64,000 nucleotides of DNA from Dryocosmus kuriphilus. Its lineage: Eukaryota; Arthropoda; Insecta; Hymenoptera; Cynipidae. Made by a program: the position numbers and the translations under genes. A model generated the notes under the pieces. That model was not told where the DNA came from. It saw only the letters and a program-made list of their open reading frames with translations, and made no database searches. The DNA lies in contig CM076190.1 of assembly GCA_038277395.1 (NCBI GenBank), forward strand, positions 247,361,256 to 247,425,255, given 5' to 3'. Positions 60,501 through 64,000 of the stretch are shown here, in pieces; positions within the stretch are counted from its first letter, which is position 1, and every line of letters starts with the position of its first letter.

Positions 60501-60712
60501 TCCCCTTTCCTATCTTCCATGCTTTTGACCCCTATCAGCACTTCCTTCTTATTCCCTTCAACATTCCTCCCATTGCACTTCCTTTTTTATTTACCCTCTT
60601 TGCACTTTTCTCCTTCCATATGTACCCCTTTGGTAATCTTCCTCTCACTCTTTCCCATCCGTTGTCATCCAACCACGTTTCTGTCATTACTACTACTTCC
60701 CATTGTTCTAAA
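57590..60712 (-). pseudogene. Endonuclease/reverse-transcriptase polyprotein of the truncated non-LTR element
   Basis: Read on the minus strand, in order: endonuclease part with MTETWLDD (near 60670), IIGGDFNAWTGG (near 60335) and YIESDHFSLIV (near 60050). Stops lie near 60405 and 60310. Then KDAKAPGIDDIPNEVLKYEG (about 59400), VVVPILKKSSGEEVKDYRG, TGFRKGMG and AIFVGLKAAFDS (about 59030), where the first catalytic Asp is replaced by Gly. A frameshift follows near 58950, then ARGVRQGCPLSPFLFN (about 58850) and LAYADNIVIMAE (about 58720), where YADD reads YADN. KIMRFRKG and FKYLGY follow, then further stops and a C-terminal part with a CRICECGKR-type Cys cluster near 57770. Multiple stops, shifts and two changed active-site residues show it is dead. 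Confidence 0.8.
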
Positions 60713-61135
60713 AGGAAATACTATGAAAAACTATAGTTATCTTTTGCAAATCACCGATTTTCTTTACTTTTCAGAAACTTGTAATTTTCAAGGAAATCTT
60801 ATGAAGAACTGAAATAAGCTTCTGCAAAACACAAATTGTCGTCATTCTTTTTATAATTCTGCAATTTTTCAAGAAAGAATGTGAAAAAGAACAATTAGCT
60901 TTTGCAAATCGCAAATTTTCTGTAATTTTATAAAATTTTATCTAGAAATTTGTAATTTGCTAATAAAATTATTAAAAACTACAACTAGCTTATGCCAATT
61001 GTAAATTTCCATTATTTTTGTCAGAAATTTGTAATTTTCCAGGAAATATTATGAAAAACACAATTATCTTTTACAAAACGAGAATTTTCGTTTTTTTTTT
61101 AGAATTCTGTAATTTTATAAGGAATTTATTTTAAA
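60713..61135 (+). repeat. 80-bp satellite, diverged, right of the non-LTR element
   Basis: About five monomers resume exactly at the right target duplication. GGAAATACTATGAAAAACTA starts the first. Divergence between monomers is high, as at the outer edges of the main array. Confidence 0.85.
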
Positions 61136-61609
61136 ATCCCCGTAGAAAAAGTTGGTAATGAAAATGATTAATCTGCAAACAAACATGACATTATAGCAAT
61201 AAACTTGTCATTCGTTAATTATTTCTTATGAAAGAACAAAGCTATGTATCGTTGAATACAATTGCTTAACTTCTTGACTAATATCTAAAATTTCAAATCA
61301 TGCAACTTGATATTTTTAAGGATAAAACAGAACACGTTATCACCTTATCACGTAAAACCAGCACAATATTTACTTACTTCATGGGCTACGAATCCCAAGG
61401 AGTTTCGTAAGCTTTCGAAATTTTTCAAGGGTTTTAGAGGATTTCAAATACTTAGGAGCATTTCATGGAATATTTTAGAATTCCAAGGGATTTCGAAGAG
61501 CATTCATTAAAATTGCGAGTTTTTGAAATATTGTATGTCATTTGAAGATATTAAAAAGGTTTTAAGTTATTTGAAAAGATTCCAAAGAATTTCGAGAAGG
61601 GAAATGTCT
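61136..61609. other. Non-satellite spacer
   Basis: AT-rich DNA with no gene. From about 61385 to 61510 it contains AATTCCAAGGGATTT-type words like the 156-bp satellite family, so small pieces of that family occur here too. Nothing else is recognised. Confidence 0.45.
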
Positions 61610-64000
61610 TGGAAATATTATGAAAAACTACAATTATCTTTTGCTTGTCGTAAATTTTCATTATTTTTTTTTTAGAAATTTGTAATTTCCTAGGAAATAC
61701 TATGAAAAACTACAATTAGCTTCCGCAAATCGCAAATTTTCTTTATGTTTTTTAGCAATTTGTAGCATACTAGGAAATACTATGAAAAACTGTAATTAGC
61801 TTTTCAAATCTCCGACTTTCTTTATTTTTTTTTCAAACATTTGCAATTTTCTAGGAGATATTGTGAAAAACGACAATTAGCTTTTACATATCGAAAATTT
61901 TCGTTACTTTTTTTTAGAAAATTTGTAATTTTCTAGTTAATACTATGAAAATCTACAATGAGTTTTTGCAAATAGCACATTTTCTTTACTTTAAAAAAAA
62001 ATTGTCGTTTTCTAGAAAATACTATGAAGAACTACAATAAGCTTTTGCAAATCTCAAATTTTCGTTACTTTTAAAAAAAAAAAAAAACTAAAATAAGCTT
62101 TTTTAAATCACAAATCTTCTTTTATTTTTAAATTTGTAACTTCCTAGGAAATATTATAAAAAACTACAGTTAGCTTTTGCAGATCGTATATTTTCGTTAT
62201 TTTTTAAAAACATGTTGTAATTTTCTACAAAAGGCTGTGAGAAACTAAAATTAGCTTTTGTAAATCCCAAATCTTATTTTATTTTCAAATTTGTAACTCT
62301 CTAGGAAATGTTATGAAAATCTATAATTAGCTTTTGGAAGTGGTAGATTTTCGTTATTTAAAAAAAATTTTTTGTAATTTCCTAGGAAATACTATGAAAA
62401 ACTACAATTAGCTTTTGAAAATCACCAATTTTCTTTATTTTCAAAAAAAGTTTGTATTTTTCTAGTAATTATTGTGAAAAACTACAATTAGCTGTTATGA
62501 ATCGCAAATTATCGTTACTTTTTTTAGAAATGTGTAATTTCCTGGGAAGCGCCATCAAAAAATACAATTAGCATCTACAAATCACCGATTTTCTTTATTT
62601 TTTTTTTAAATCTGTAATTTTCTAGTTAATATTATGAAAGCCTACAATTAGTTTTTGGAAATCAGAAATTTTCTGTATTTTTTTTAGAGGTCTGCAGTTT
62701 TACAGGAAATATCGTGAAAAACTGCAATTAGATTTTGCAAATCGCAACTTGTCTTTATTTCGTTTTAGAAATTTGTAATTTTATAGGAAATACTATGAGA
62801 AACTACAACTTGCTTCTGAAAATCACGAATTTTCGTGTTTTTTTTTTTTCAATTTTTATTTTTCTAGCAATTATTATGATAAACTACAATTAACTTTAGC
62901 AAATCGTAAATTTTTGTTATTTTTTCTTGTAGTTTGTAACATTATACGAAATATTGTAAAAAGATAAAATTAGCTTTTGCAAATCATAAATCTTGGTTCT
63001 TCTTAAATTTGAAACTTTCTAGGAAATATTATGAAAAACTACAATAAGGTTTTGCAAATCGAAATTTTTTTCAATTTGCAATTTTCCAGGAAATAATATG
63101 AAAAACTACCACATGCTCTCGCAAGCCACCAATTTTTTTTATTTTTTAAAAAGATTTTTAATTTTCTAGAAAATATTGTGAAAAACTACAATTAGCTCTT
63201 ACAAATCGCAAATTATCGTTACGTATTTTAGCAATATGTAATTTGCTGGGAAGTACCATGAAAAAAAAATACAGTTACCTTTTGCAAATCGCCGATTTTC
63301 TGAACTTTTTTGTAGAGATTTTCAATTCTATAAGACATCATGAAAAACTACAATTAACTTTTGCAAATCGCAGACTTTGTTACTTTTTTTTAGAAATTTG
63401 TAATTTTCTACAAAAGGCTGTGAGAAACTGAAATTAGCTTTTGTAATTCACAAATCTTCTTTTCTTTTTAAATTTGTAACTTTCTAGGAAATATTATGAA
63501 AAACTACAATTAGCTTTTGCAAATCGCCGATTTTCTTTATTTTTTTTTAAGTTTGTTATTTTCTAGTTCATATTATGAAAAACTACAATTAGTTTCTGCA
63601 AATCGTAAATTTTCTTTATTTTTTTTGTGAGATTTGTAATTTTATAGAAAATACTATGAGAGACTACAACTTGCTTTAGAAAATCACAGATTTTCGTGCT
63701 TTTTTTCAATTTTTATCTTATCTTATCTTATCTTTTATCTTTTTATATTATCTTTTTATCTTATCTTTATTCTTTCATCTTTTAATCTGTAACTTTATAC
63801 GAAATATTGTAAAAAGCTAAACTTAGGTTTTGCAAATCACAAATCTTGGTTCCTTTTTAATTTGTATGTAGTTTTCTAGGAAGTATTACGAAAAACTACA
63901 AATTAGCTTTTGCAAATTGCCGATTCTCTTTATTTTTTTTTAGAGATTTGTAATTTTATAAGACATTTTTTTACATAGGCAGCCACTCAATATAATAATA
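61610..64000 (+). repeat. 80-bp satellite, diverged, running to the right edge
   Basis: About thirty monomers of the same family as the main array, without visible higher-order structure. It reaches nearly to the window end; the final 30 bases (after about 63970) look non-satellite. A TTATC microsatellite interrupts one monomer at 63711-63775. Confidence 0.9.
63711..63775 (+). repeat. TTATC microsatellite inside a satellite monomer
   Basis: TCTTATCTTATCTT and variants extend the normal T-rich half of a monomer by about 60 bases. Local slippage is the simplest origin. Confidence 0.85.

Larger units (their letters stand above)
57053..60712 (-). mobile_element. 5'-truncated APE-type non-LTR retrotransposon
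   Basis: Flanked by AGGAAATACTAT at 57041-57052 and 60713-60724, a 12-bp target duplication of a satellite monomer. On the minus strand it begins inside the endonuclease (TETWLDDNGWERV), continues through GGDFNAWTG and SDH motifs, a linker, the reverse transcriptase, and a C-terminal Cys-containing region, then a 3' tail with 17-bp repeats. So it lost its 5' end at integration, as is common for target-primed elements. The sense strand is strongly purine-rich. I recognise the reverse-transcriptase type as one widespread in hymenopteran genomes but do not assign a clade. Confidence 0.85.

Noticed and set aside
58738..60812. Plus-strand frames of 90-150 codons rich in Phe, Leu, Ser and Pro
   Set aside because: They are the pyrimidine-rich complement of the purine-rich non-LTR coding strand.

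Overview
This is a repeat-dominated eukaryotic window of very high A+T content, most likely from an insect. The order is not proven; a hymenopteran such as a parasitoid wasp is my guess. The evidence is spliced host exons with canonical GTAAGT donors, arthropod-style non-LTR and Penelope-like retroelements, a DNA transposon with long inverted repeats, and large tandem satellite arrays. I see no prokaryotic features, tRNA, rRNA or CRISPR array.

Layout. (1) 1-155: the first coding exon of a host gene on the minus strand, running off the left edge. (2) 274-3240: a probable DNA-transposon remnant with CGATA-rich ends. Inside it sits a 5'-truncated Penelope-like element (938-2098) with a GIY-YIG endonuclease end, an imperfect target duplication and a hammerhead-ribozyme-like motif near its 3' end. 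(3) 3564-11033: a composite unit bounded by inverted TTGTRAC termini next to TA repeats. It carries two related arrays of hairpin repeats in opposite orientation (4388-4637 and 9851-10327), and between them a decayed Jockey-type non-LTR retrotransposon (about 5250-9800). (4) 11046-12225: unrecognised AT-rich sequence with a short hairpin and a 21-bp minisatellite. (5) 12226-46430: 34 kb of one satellite family with a monomer near 80 bp. Its edges are diverged and its core is homogenised: a 540-bp higher-order repeat at 15.5-18.0 kb and a roughly 1.03-kb one at 20.5-42.0 kb. (6) 46755-50070: a 3.3-kb transposon with inverted repeats of about 338 bp and a transposase interrupted by a single TGA. 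(7) 50348-56669: a two-exon host gene on the minus strand for a predicted secreted protein of 153 residues. Its 5.9-kb intron holds a second satellite (156-bp unit) and an inverted pair of Penelope-like copies. (8) 56950-64000: older copies of the 80-bp satellite, interrupted by a 5'-truncated APE-type non-LTR element (57053-60712) with a 12-bp target duplication.

Most of the DNA is therefore satellite with elements nested in it, as expected of pericentromeric heterochromatin or a satellite-rich arm. The main results are the two-exon secreted-protein gene, whose exon phases agree across a repeat-filled intron; the ribozyme-like motif at the same relative place in two Penelope families; the covarying hairpin arrays inside the 3.6-11.0 kb unit; and the multi-level organisation of the satellite, including a block duplicated at an offset of about 5.95 kb. 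All boundaries and family calls were read by eye, without database searches.
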